Position numbers and translations under genes: made by a program. This document shows positions 27,313 to 35,324 of a DNA stretch of 51,605 nucleotides, piece by piece. Under the pieces are notes generated by a model. It did not search any database. It was not told where the DNA came from and was given only the letters and a program-made list of their open reading frames with translations. The DNA comes from Betaproteobacteria bacterium (GTDB taxonomy: Bacteria > Pseudomonadota > Gammaproteobacteria > Burkholderiales > SG8-41): the NCBI GenBank assembly GCA_947476215.1, contig CANJQI010000011.1, forward strand, positions 1 to 51,605, given 5' to 3'. The first letter of the stretch is position 1. Each line of letters begins with the position of its first letter.

Positions 27313-28320
27313 ATGAATTTGGCAAAGATCAATAAGCGTCGGCAGTCAAGGATAGTCGGCGCGTCATTGCTGGTGCATATGGTCACGGCCATAGTGACCG
27401 TTGGCGCAAGCGCCAGCGAACCGGCGTTCCCGACTCGCCCATTGCGTTTCATTGTGCCGTATGCTCCGGGCGGCGGTGCCGATGCGCTGGCGCGCGGCGT
27501 TGCCATCCCGCTGGCCGACATCCTCGGTCATTCCGTGGTCATCGACAACCGCGGTGGCGGCGGAACGTTGCTCGGCTCCGACATGGCAGCCAAGGCATTG
27601 CCCGATGGGCACACCATACTCATGATCACTTCAACGCATGCGGTGGTATCCAGCCTGTACAAGAAACTGCCTTATGATCCGATCAGGGATTTCTCGCCGA
27701 TAGTGCGTGTTGCATCAGCGCCCAACATCCTGGTCGCGCATCCATCGGTGGGCGTTGCCAGTGTCAAGGAACTGGTGGCGCTTGCCCGGTCACGGCCGCG
27801 CGAGCTTGTTTATGCGTCGTCGGGCAATGGCGGCGGCAGTCATCTCGCGATGGAACTTTTTCGCAGCGTGGCGCACATCGAACTCATTCATGTTCCGTAC
27901 AAGGGCACGGGACCCGCGACCACGGATCTGCTGGGGGGACAGGCCAAGATCATGTTCGGGGGCGTGATCGGCACCTTGCCGCACGTCAAGTCGGGACGAT
28001 TGAAGACGCTGGCGATTTCCAGTGCGCAGCGCTCGCCGCTGTTGCTCGACGTGCCGACCATAGCCGAGTCCGGATACCCGGGCTTTGAGGCGGCCACGTG
28101 GTACGGCATCGCGGCGCCCGCGCGTACGCCGGCACCCGTCGTAAACCGGCTCAACGAAGCGATCAGGCAGTCGTTGCAGGATGCGCGGCTGTCACAGCGC
28201 ATCACCTCGCAGGGCGCGGATCCCGCACCTAACTCACCGGCTGAATTTGCCGCTTACATCAAGACCGAAGTTGCCAAATGGGGTAAGGTCGTACGCGATT
28301 CAGGCGCCCAGCCCGATTAA
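27313..28320 (+). CDS. TctC/Bug periplasmic solute receptor
   Basis: A TctC receptor of 335 residues with a signal peptide ending near G-A-S-A-S-E-P. Motifs are I-V-P-Y-A-P-G-G-G-A-D, I-D-N-R-G-G-G-G-T-L-L-G, K-K-L-P-Y-D-P-I-R-D and V-P-Y-K-G-T-G-P-A. It is close in its loops to the copy at 7474-8439. The start follows a REP-like palindrome and has no evident Shine-Dalgarno sequence. Confidence 0.88.
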   Translation: MNLAKINKRRQSRIVGASLLVHMVTAIVTVGASASEPAFPTRPLRFIVPYAPGGGADALARGVAIPLADILGHSVVIDNRGGGGTLLGSDMAAKALPDGHTILMITSTHAVVSSLYKKLPYDPIRDFSPIVRVASAPNILVAHPSVGVASVKELVALARSRPRELVYASSGNGGGSHLAMELFRSVAHIELIHVPYKGTGPATTDLLGGQAKIMFGGVIGTLPHVKSGRLKTLAISSAQRSPLLLDVPTIAESGYPGFEAATWYGIAAPARTPAPVVNRLNEAIRQSLQDARLSQRITSQGADPAPNSPAEFAAYIKTEVAKWGKVVRDSGAQPD

Positions 28321-28363
28321 TGTTGCACATTGCAGTTAACCGTCGTAGGACTTAGATAACAAT

Positions 28364-29335
28364 ATGATAATAAAAAAGTTTTTTGCAATCGCCGTTACTG
28401 CAGTCGTGGCAGTGTCTACATCAGTACTGGCGCTGAATTATCCGGTAAAGACAGTGCGTTTCATTTCGCCCTACGCGCCCGGAGGCGGCACGGACATCAT
28501 GGCGCGCACGCTCGCGCAAAAGCTGTCTGAGGCGACCGGTGCGCAATTCGTGGTCGATAACCGTCCTGGAGGCGGTGGCATAGTGGGGACGGAAGTCGCC
28601 GCCAAGTCACCACCGGATGGGTACACTATTCTGCTCGGTTCGAAGGGACCAATGACGGTCAACCCGGCGCTTTATCCGAAATTGCCGTACAACACGCTGC
28701 GCGATTTCGCGCCGCTCGCGCTGGTGGCCATGGTGCCGGCGGTGCTGGCCGTACATCCGTCGCTGCCGGTCAAGTCGGTCAAGGACCTCATCGCACTGGC
28801 ACGCGCGCATCCGGGTGAACTAACCTTTTCGTCATCGGGCAGCGGTGGTACGGGGCACCTTTCGGGTGAGCAGTTCGCGGCGCTCGCCAAAGTGAAACTG
28901 GTGCATGTGCCTTATCGTGGAACGGGGCCGGCCACGATCGCGCTGTTGAGCGGCGAAGTGACATTCGGTTTTGGCAATCTCGTGGCGGTGATGCCGTTCG
29001 TGCAGTCGAAGCAGTTGCGTGCATTGGCAGTAACAAGTGCCAAGCGCCTGAACGCCGCGCCTGATCTGCCTACGGTTGCGGAGACGGGACTGCCCGGCTA
29101 TGAATACGTGACTTGGTACGGCGTGCTTGCGCCCGCCGGCACGCCACGTGACATCGTGTCGCGTTTGAACGCCGAGCTGGTCAAGATTGCACAGAGTCCG
29201 GAAATGAAGCAGCGTCTGGCCAGCGAGGGTGGTGAGTCGGTGGGCAGCACGCCCGATGAGTTCGCAGCTTATATTAAGGCCGAACTCAAAGCATCAGCGG
29301 ATCTGGTTCGGCTGGCGAATGTCAAGCCGGAGTAA
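28364..29335 (+). CDS. TctC/Bug periplasmic solute receptor
   Basis: A TctC receptor of 323 residues. The signal peptide is short (I-I-K-K-F-F-A-I-A-V, ending near V-L-A-L-N-Y). Motifs are I-S-P-Y-A-P-G-G-G-T-D, V-D-N-R-P-G-G-G-G-I-V-G, P-K-L-P-Y-N-T-L-R-D and V-P-Y-R-G-T-G-P-A. It forms a tandem with the receptor before it and the receptor pseudogene after it, which looks like local duplication. Confidence 0.9.
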   Translation: MIIKKFFAIAVTAVVAVSTSVLALNYPVKTVRFISPYAPGGGTDIMARTLAQKLSEATGAQFVVDNRPGGGGIVGTEVAAKSPPDGYTILLGSKGPMTVNPALYPKLPYNTLRDFAPLALVAMVPAVLAVHPSLPVKSVKDLIALARAHPGELTFSSSGSGGTGHLSGEQFAALAKVKLVHVPYRGTGPATIALLSGEVTFGFGNLVAVMPFVQSKQLRALAVTSAKRLNAAPDLPTVAETGLPGYEYVTWYGVLAPAGTPRDIVSRLNAELVKIAQSPEMKQRLASEGGESVGSTPDEFAAYIKAELKASADLVRLANVKPE

Positions 29336-29351
29336 TTCGTAACGCCGGTGC

Positions 29352-30366
29352 GTGACGAACGAACGTAAGCACGGTAACACAGGGGGAAATATTCCGAGAG
29401 CAGCCATCATGGTGTTGGCGACTTGTGGCGCGATGATCGCGTCTACGGGGGCGCAAGCCCAGGCCCAGGCATATCCGTCGGGACCCATGCGCATCGTCGT
29501 GCCGTTTCCACCCGGCGGCGGCGCGGACATCATAGGCTGAGCCGTCGCGCAGAAATTGAACGAGGCATGGGGGCAACCAGTTGTGGTCGAAAATCGCCTT
29601 GGCGCGAATGGCACAATCGGCACCGCGTTCGTGGCCAAGTCACCCGCCGACGGCCACACTATTCTTTTCGTGCCAGCAGGCTTCGCGTCGAACCCCGCGC
29701 TGTACGCCAGCCTTCCGTTTGACCAGACTCGCGATTTGACACCAGTGTCGCATCTTGCCTCTGGGCCGCTTGTCATGGTGGTGCATCCGTCAATGCCAGC
29801 GAAAGACGTCAAGGCGTTCATCGCCATCGCGAAGGCAAAGCCGGATGCCATAAACTATGGTTCACCGGGCGTCGGAGCACTGCCGCATCTCAGCGCTGAA
29901 TTGTTCAGCATGATCGCCGGCATTTGGATGGTGCATGTGCCGTACAAGGGCCCCGCGACGGCGATTATCGATCTGATGAGCGGCCATATTCAGGCGTATT
30001 TCATCAACATACTGCAGAGCCTGCCGCCGATCCAGGCTGGCAGGTTGAGTGGGATGGGAGTGACCAGCCCGCAACGCTCGCTGATCGCGCCGGATCTGCC
30101 GGCCATCGCGGAAGCGGGATTGCCCGGCTTTGATATGACGAACTGGTACGGCATGCTGGTTCCCACCGGCACGCCGCGCGAGACGGTCACCAGGCTCGCA
30201 GCGCGAGGTGACCCGCATCTTGACCCTGCCCGAACTGAAGGACAGACTTGCGAAAGACGGCATGACGGTGATCGCCAGCACACCCGAGCAGTTCACGGCG
30301 TTCCTCGCCAAAGAGACGGAAAAATTTAACAAGATCATAAAGACCGCCGGAATCAAGAGCCAGTAG
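29352..30366 (+). pseudogene. TctC/Bug receptor, nonsense mutation plus frameshift
   Basis: A signal peptide and P-F-P-P-G-G-G-A-D-I-I-G are followed by TGA at 29538-29540, where other copies have an Arg codon (most likely CGA to TGA). The frame then continues as A-V-A-Q-K-L-N-E-A-W-G to about 30200, where an indel shifts the frame. The normal end (L-P-E-L-K-D-R-L-A-K-D-G and I-I-K-T-A-G-I-K-S-Q) follows in another frame to TAG 30364-30366. The TGA has no Cys-containing motif after it and no SECIS-like hairpin at the fixed distance, so it is not a Sec codon. It precedes the fourth selenoprotein gene. Confidence 0.85.
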
Positions 30367-30418
30367 GCGATTGACGGCGGCACGCACTTGCAGATTAAAT
30401 CATCAGGAGAAATGTGAC

Positions 30419-32167
30419 ATGACCAACGCGACTTCCAGTGAACCGCAATACGAAGTACTGTGGCCCTCCACGCGCAAAGCGGTGAAGTCCCGCGCTGCCG
30501 CGCCGCGCCTCGCGGATCTCAATGGCAAGGTGGTGTGCGAGCTGTGGGACATACTGTTCCGCGGCGATACGATTTATCCGATGGTGCGCGAATACATTCG
30601 AGCCCGTTATCCGGGTGTGAAATTCATCGATCACAAGGAGTTTGGAAATTTCCATGGCGCGCGCGAACGCGACGTGATCAAGGCTTTGCCGGCAAAACTG
30701 AAGAAATTCAAGGCCGATGCGGTCATCGCCGGCATAGGCGCCTGAGGCGCCTGTACGCCCGCCGTGTTGCGGGCCGCAGCCGTGGTTGAAAAGCTCGGTA
30801 TTCCTGCGGCATCGATCATTTCTTCGCATTTTCTGAAGCAGGCGGAAATTGTCAAGAAGGGGCTGGGAGTGCCGGTTTCGATAGGCGTCTATCCCGGCGT
30901 GCCGCTGCTCGACAGCGATGAGGTGCTCGCGAAAAAGGTCAACGACGTACTCGCCCCCGGACTGCTGAATGGATTGGTCGGCGAAGTGCCACAGGATGCA
31001 GCGACCGAAGGCGCGCTTGATCCTGCGCCGGGCAGCATCGTTTTCAGGGGTACCCTAAACGAGGTTCAGGATCACTTTCATCGCCAGATGTGGAGCGACG
31101 GCCTGCCGGTTATTCCGCCGACGCGGGATGCAGTGGACGCATTCCTGCGCTACACCGATCGCAGACCGGACGATGTGTTATGCGCGATTCCGCAGGAAGG
31201 GCGTGAAGCTTCGATATTGAGCATCGCCGTCAACGGCGTGATGTCAGGCTGCCGTCCGGAGTACATGCCGGTGCTGATTGCCATCATTGAGGCGCTCGCC
31301 GATCCAGTTTATCGCATCGAGGATAGCGGTTCCACGCCCGGCTGGGAACCTCTGGTGATACTCAACGGGCCGCTCGCACGCGAGCTCGATTTCAATTTCG
31401 GTCAAGGCATGATGCGTTTCGGCCGGCAGGCCAACACCAGCGTCGGCCGATTCGTGCGCCTGTATTTGCGCAATGTGTGCGGGTTTCGCGTGCCGCCCGG
31501 TGCGGGCGACAAGGGTAGCATCGGCCAGAGCATGCTGGTGGCGATGGCCGAGGACGAAGCAGCGGCAAAAGCCATGGGCTGGCCCACGTATGCGCAGGAC
31601 AAGGGCTACGGAGCGGACGAGAATGTCGTCAGTGTGCGCAGTGCCATCAGCGTCTCGGGTCCCATGTACACAGCCGGCACTAGTGCGCTCGACCATGTGA
31701 AGGTGTGGGCCGAAATGCTGACGCAGAGTTTCGGTTACTGGGCGTTCACCGCGTTCAAAACCGGCGAGTGGTACCCCTTGGTCGTGGCCGGACCGGGCGT
31801 GGCCCAGGTGATCGCCGCGGAGTGGAGCAAGGAGCAGGTCAGAACCTATCTTCGCGATCACATACAGGTGCCTGCAGAGCAGGCGCAGCGCTACGCGCGC
31901 ATGGGCAGCACGCCGACATTTACGTTCGAGCACTACGTCGAAGAAGGCATGCTGCCGGCGGAGTACGCGGCGTCGCCCGACATGGAACGCATGGTAAAAC
32001 CGGTATTGAACCCGTCGTTTATCGATATACTGCTCGCTGGCGATCCCGGCCGTAACCAGTCGCGCGCCTACTTGTGCAATCACATACAGGGACCGCCCGT
32101 CAGCAAGGCGGTCAAGCTTCCCGCGAATTGGTCGTCGCTGCGCAGTGCCGCTCGCAACATTCCGTGA
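30419..32167 (+). CDS. Fused selenoprotein, divergent type (locus 4)
   Basis: With UGA 30743-30745 as Sec the product has 582 residues and Sec109. ATG 30419 follows AGGAGA (30405-30410). The site is A-G-I-G-A-U-G-A-C-T-P-A-V-L-R-A. The Sec domain continues with K-L-G-I-P-A-A-S-I-I-S-S-H-F and V-S-I-G-V-Y-P-G-V-P. The second domain carries M-W-S-D-G-L-P-V-I-P-P-T, V-N-G-V-M-S-G-C-R-P-E, N-T-S-V-G-R-F-V-R-L and L-L-A-G-D-P-G-R-N-Q. It differs strongly from loci 1-3 but keeps the whole architecture, the U-G-A-C-T core and the SECIS position. It probably acts on a different substrate of the same reaction type. Confidence 0.88.
30743..30774 (+). promoter_or_regulatory. UGA Sec codon and SECIS-like hairpin, locus 4
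   Basis: The UGA is at 30743-30745. After 11 nt a 6-bp all-GC stem starts: GCCCGC at 30757-30762 pairs with GCGGGC at 30769-30774, with the loop CGTGTT (G in position 2). The sequence is unrelated to the other three hairpins, but distance and shape are kept. This is good evidence for function at RNA level. Confidence 0.84.
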
Positions 32168-32236
32168 TTCGCTACCGTTGATTGTGTCCAGTCTGCCGAC
32201 AACCTTTTTCCCATACGCAATGACAGGAGCAATTCC

Positions 32237-33166
32237 ATGACCAAAAAACTGAGCGTGATCGTAATTTGCATTACACCATTCGATGAGGCGCGCCGGGTGG
32301 ATGAAGCCAAAATGCGCAAACAACTGGGAAGGTTGCGCGACGCAGGTGTGTCGGTCTTTGTCGGCGGCAGCGGCACCGGCACCGGCGAAGGGTATTCCCT
32401 GGACCCCGAGGAACGCGATCGCATCCTGGCGATTGCCGTCGAGGAACTCAAGGGCAAAGTCCCGGTGTATGCGGATGGCGTGGAGCCGCACACCACCAAG
32501 GAAATGGTGAGTTTTGTGCGCCAAGTCGAAAATTCCGGCGTGGACGCGGTGCGCGTCATGCCGATTGAAATCGGACATGCGGCCAAACCGTCGGTGGTTG
32601 AGTTGGAAAGATACAACTCGACTGTCATCGAAGCCAGCGGCAGCCCCATCATTATTACGAGCCATCAGGCCGTGGGATATGTGCTGCCTATCGATCTGAT
32701 CGAGCGGCTGCTCAACCGGTTTCCGAGCATCATTGGAATCAATTACGGTGGAACCGACATCACCTATCTCGCTGAACTCATCGCGCGCGTGGGCGACCGT
32801 ATCAGTGTTCACTGCGCGGGCCCTTATAACGGTCTGTCGGTGCTCGGTCTCGGTGGCAACGGCTTCATGGGCGGCGAAGGCAACTTCATGCCCTCGCTGG
32901 TTGGTTCGGTGATATCGGCCTATCAGGCGAAGGATGCAGAGCGCGTACGCGTGTCGTTCGGCAAGTTGATGGCGCTGGCCGCGGTCATCAACCGCTATGG
33001 TGGATTTACGGTTCGTGGACTGAAACCGGCGATGAATGCGTTTGGATTTCCCGGCGGGATGCTGCGTGAGCCCAGGGTCGAGCTTGAACCTGCTGAAATC
33101 GACAAAATGGTCAACGAGCTGCTGGCGATCAAAATCCCGGGAGTCCCGGCCGCGCGAGTGAATTGA
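32237..33166 (+). CDS. DapA/NAL-family protein lacking the Schiff-base Lys
   Basis: A TIM-barrel protein of 309 residues of the dihydrodipicolinate synthase / N-acetylneuraminate lyase family: C-I-T-P-F-D-E-A-R-R-V-D near the start, G-G-S-G-T-G-T-G-E-G-Y-S-L in place of G-T-T-G-E, and L-D-P-E-E-R-D-R-I. Where the family has G-I-K with the catalytic Lys it reads I-I-G-I-N-Y-G-G-T-D, and the Y-N-x-P segment reads S-H-Q-A-V-G-Y. A class I aldolase mechanism is therefore unlikely and it may be a binding or metal-dependent variant. ACAGGAGC precedes the ATG. It is the last gene of cassette B. Confidence 0.82.
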   Translation: MTKKLSVIVICITPFDEARRVDEAKMRKQLGRLRDAGVSVFVGGSGTGTGEGYSLDPEERDRILAIAVEELKGKVPVYADGVEPHTTKEMVSFVRQVENSGVDAVRVMPIEIGHAAKPSVVELERYNSTVIEASGSPIIITSHQAVGYVLPIDLIERLLNRFPSIIGINYGGTDITYLAELIARVGDRISVHCAGPYNGLSVLGLGGNGFMGGEGNFMPSLVGSVISAYQAKDAERVRVSFGKLMALAAVINRYGGFTVRGLKPAMNAFGFPGGMLREPRVELEPAEIDKMVNELLAIKIPGVPAARVN

Positions 33167-33276
33167 CTCCGGCCGTCTCCTTCACGGCGGCGGAGGGAAA
33201 GCCATAAACATTTCATTCGAGAATTCGCGAAAGTTCGGTGGCGATTACTTCACTGGCCTGTATTCGTTTACGGTCA

Positions 33277-33537
33277 TTACTTGTTAGCTCTGCGGAGCCA
33301 GCCAGGGAGCACGTCCCGCTGCCTGCGCTGCGGTTTGCGGCGTTCCGCGCGTTTGCGTGCGTAGTTCGCCGCGGCCATGCGCAGGCCCGTTTTGTCGATT
33401 TTCGCGAGCGTGGCAGTTGTAGGCTCATCAAGCCCCGCGCGCCACGCTTCGAGGGCCGGTGTGGCAAGAAAGCGCTCCTGCAGCGCAGCGTTCGTATACA
33501 GCCGGGCAAGATACGCTTCGAGCGCGGCGGCATTCAT
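33277..33537 (-). CDS. Small partner protein of DUF692 enzyme
   Basis: This 86-residue soluble protein has a helical N-terminus (A-L-E-A-Y-L-A-R-L-Y-T-N, then L-Q-E-R-F-L-A-T-P and A-G-L-D-E-P) and a basic C-terminal tail. The L-x-x-x-Y-x-x-x-x-x-R-x-x-F-x-x-x-P arrangement resembles short helical partner or peptide-binding domains found beside DUF692 enzymes. Its ATG overlaps the stop of the DUF692 gene (ATGA), so they are coupled. Function is unknown; substrate presentation to the enzyme is a guess. Confidence 0.65.
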   Translation of the reverse strand: MNAAALEAYLARLYTNAALQERFLATPALEAWRAGLDEPTTATLAKIDKTGLRMAAANYARKRAERRKPQRRQRDVLPGWLRRANK

Positions 33538-34416
33538 GCCGCCTGGCGTGGAATCGCGGCCGTTTCACGCCCGCGGCGCAGCGCCGTACGCGCGGCGTCA
33601 AGCTGCGCGAGCAGGTGTTCGAACTCGGGGTAATTGCCGTCGCGCTCCACGATTACATCCAGGGCTTGCGGCGCGTGCATGGCGACCAGCGTAAGCAGTT
33701 CGAATACCGCGGGCGGAACATCGTGCACGTGATCGTCGAGCAGCCGCATGCGCCGCAAAGAGGCCGGTTCGGGCACCCATTTTCCGCCGCTCAAATGCAC
33801 AGCGCCCACCTTGTGCAACGGAAAGCTCAGCAACAACGCTGCGGGATCAGTGCCGAAATTGAGCGCATTGGCGTAAAGATTGTGCAGATCGAGCAATAGC
33901 GGCGTATCCGCGCCCGCGACGATGCTGGAAATCCACGCGGCTTCGGTGAGCGCGCTGGCCGGCGGATCGATGAGAGTCGCGATATTTTCCATGAGCGGCG
34001 CGGCGCCGACAATGCGTGTGGCGCGCTTGATGTTGACAATCGCGGAGTCGACGCATCGCAGGCTGCGTGGTGGCGCGGCCAAATGGCCGATCTCGACGCC
34101 GCCGGCGCGCACGAAGGCCAGGTGTTTGGACCAGGAGATGGGCCTCAGATATTCGACGAGGCGCGCCATGTTTTCCACGCGCCTGTTTTTCACGGGAACC
34201 GCCGAAGCAAGCCCCATCGCCACGCCGTGCAGCGTAACGGGAACCTCGCGCCGCGAGCGTGCGTAAAGCTCGCAGCGCCCGCGTGGACGCGCGAAAGTGA
34301 TCGTCGGCGATCACATCGATCAGGTCGATGCGATCGATATGGGCGAAAATGCCGGCCGCCAGTTCGCCCCGCCAGCCGATACCGATCCGGTCCGCCGTTG
34401 CAGTCATCGTTGCCAT
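33534..34416 (-). pseudogene. DUF692 (MbnB/BufB-like) iron enzyme, apparent frameshift
   Basis: Two frames together give a DUF692-type TIM barrel, the multinuclear non-heme iron family of MbnB, TglH and ChrH that modifies peptide cysteines. From ATG 34416 it reads G-I-G-W-R-G-E-L and I-A-D-D-H-F. Near 34250 the frame must shift by one to continue with V-T-L-H-G-V-A-M-G-L. Then come W-S-K-H-L-A-F (usually S-E-H), M-E-N-I-A-T, L-D-L-H-N-L-Y, H-L-S-G-G, D-D-H-V-H-D-V-P and V-E-R-D-G-N-Y-P. Most metal ligands are present. The shift lies in a GCGGCGCG run, so either a real lesion or a base-calling error is possible. Confidence 0.75.
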
Positions 34417-34420
34417 CGCA

Positions 34421-35306
34421 TCAATCGCCGTCGCCACAGCCGCCGCCCCCGCCGCCGCCACTGCTGCTGTCGCTGCTGCACGAGGACGACGAGCTGCCGC
34501 AGCTGCTGCCATCGCTGTCGCTTTTCGTGGTGCGAGGATAGGGTTTTTCGAGGTATGGAAAAGCCGTCGCCGGCAGCGCGTAGAGACCGAACACCGCTGC
34601 CACCAGTGCCGCTTCGTTGGTTTCGCCGCCGGCGCGCAGCGTATCGGCGCGGCCCTTCAGCCGCTCGAACAATTGCTTCAAGTCCTCCATTATTTCCATA
34701 CCGAGGCCGGTGAGGCGTTGGCGGCACGCGACGATCAGTCCAATGCAGGCTACAACGGCAAGAACGACCAGAAAGCCGACGTTGTGCCGTCGCTGCATTA
34801 CAGCGTTGACGACTCTGACGATGCATAAGCCCAGTAAGATGAAGAGTGTCGCCAGCAGCGGCATGACGCGACGCGCATAGTTTTGCGGGCCGGCAATCAG
34901 CCGATGCAGCTCGAGGACTTTGCGATACGAGGCGCACGCCGCGATCGCCTCGGGTGCCGCAAAGATCGACTCGGCGTCGCGGGATGCGCCGTAGTGTCTG
35001 AGTATGGTCTTTTCGATCTGCCGGTTGACGAGGTCCACGGCATCGGCGTTGCGTGTTTTAAGCTGCGTGCCATTGGCGTCGAGCAAACCACGGCCGACCA
35101 GCGCGACGGTGGCGATGCGCAGCGCCTCCTTGTCGCCATCGCGCAGGCAGGCGATGAGGTAAGGATCGGTCAGTGTCGGCTGCGGTTGCGCGTTTGCGGT
35201 TTCCATTTTGCGCAACCAGATGCGCAGCACGCCAGTTGGCGGCGACCCCAATGACGATATAAAAAGCGAGGAACGACGCGCTTCCGAGCAGAAATGGATT
35301 CAGCAT
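34421..35306 (-). pseudogene. TIGR04222-type membrane protein with Ser/Gly/Cys tail, apparent frameshift
   Basis: The N-terminus from 35306 (L-N-P-F-L-L-G-S-A-S-F-L-A-F-Y-I-V-I-G-V) is one membrane segment. A frame change near 35220-35245 is needed to join it to M-E-T-A-N-A...L-T-D-P-Y-L-I-A-C-L-R-D-G, the hallmark of TIGR04222 proteins. Two more membrane segments follow (L-L-A-T-L-F-I-L-L-G-L and G-F-L-V-V-L-A-V-V-A-C). The last 35 residues are almost only Ser, Gly, Cys and Asp (S-S-C-G-S-S-S-S-S-C, then a run of Gly and C-G-D-G-D). Such tails next to DUF692 enzymes suggest a modified peptide region. The frame break may be a sequencing error. Confidence 0.72.
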
Positions 35307-35324
35307 GACGCGTTCTCCTGCGGC

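Noticed and set aside
29538-29540. In-frame TGA in a TctC gene as a fifth selenocysteine codon
   Set aside because: No nearby Cys motif, no hairpin at the 11-nt distance seen in the four real cases, Arg expected at this position, and the gene has a second lesion.
8706-32167. UGA read as Trp (alternative genetic code) or four independent nonsense mutations
   Set aside because: UGA ends many intact genes here (for example 4920, 9245, 42313), and four lesions at the same motif position followed by conserved hairpins are not plausible as chance.
31244-32812. 522-codon minus-strand open frame
   Set aside because: It lies opposite the fourth selenoprotein gene and the DapA-like gene, is rich in His/Arg as antisense frames of GC-rich genes are, and has no recognisable domain.
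34083-34828. Plus-strand Pro/Arg/Ala-rich frames over the TIGR04222 tail
   Set aside because: They arise from the low-complexity Ser/Gly/Cys-coding stretch read on the other strand.
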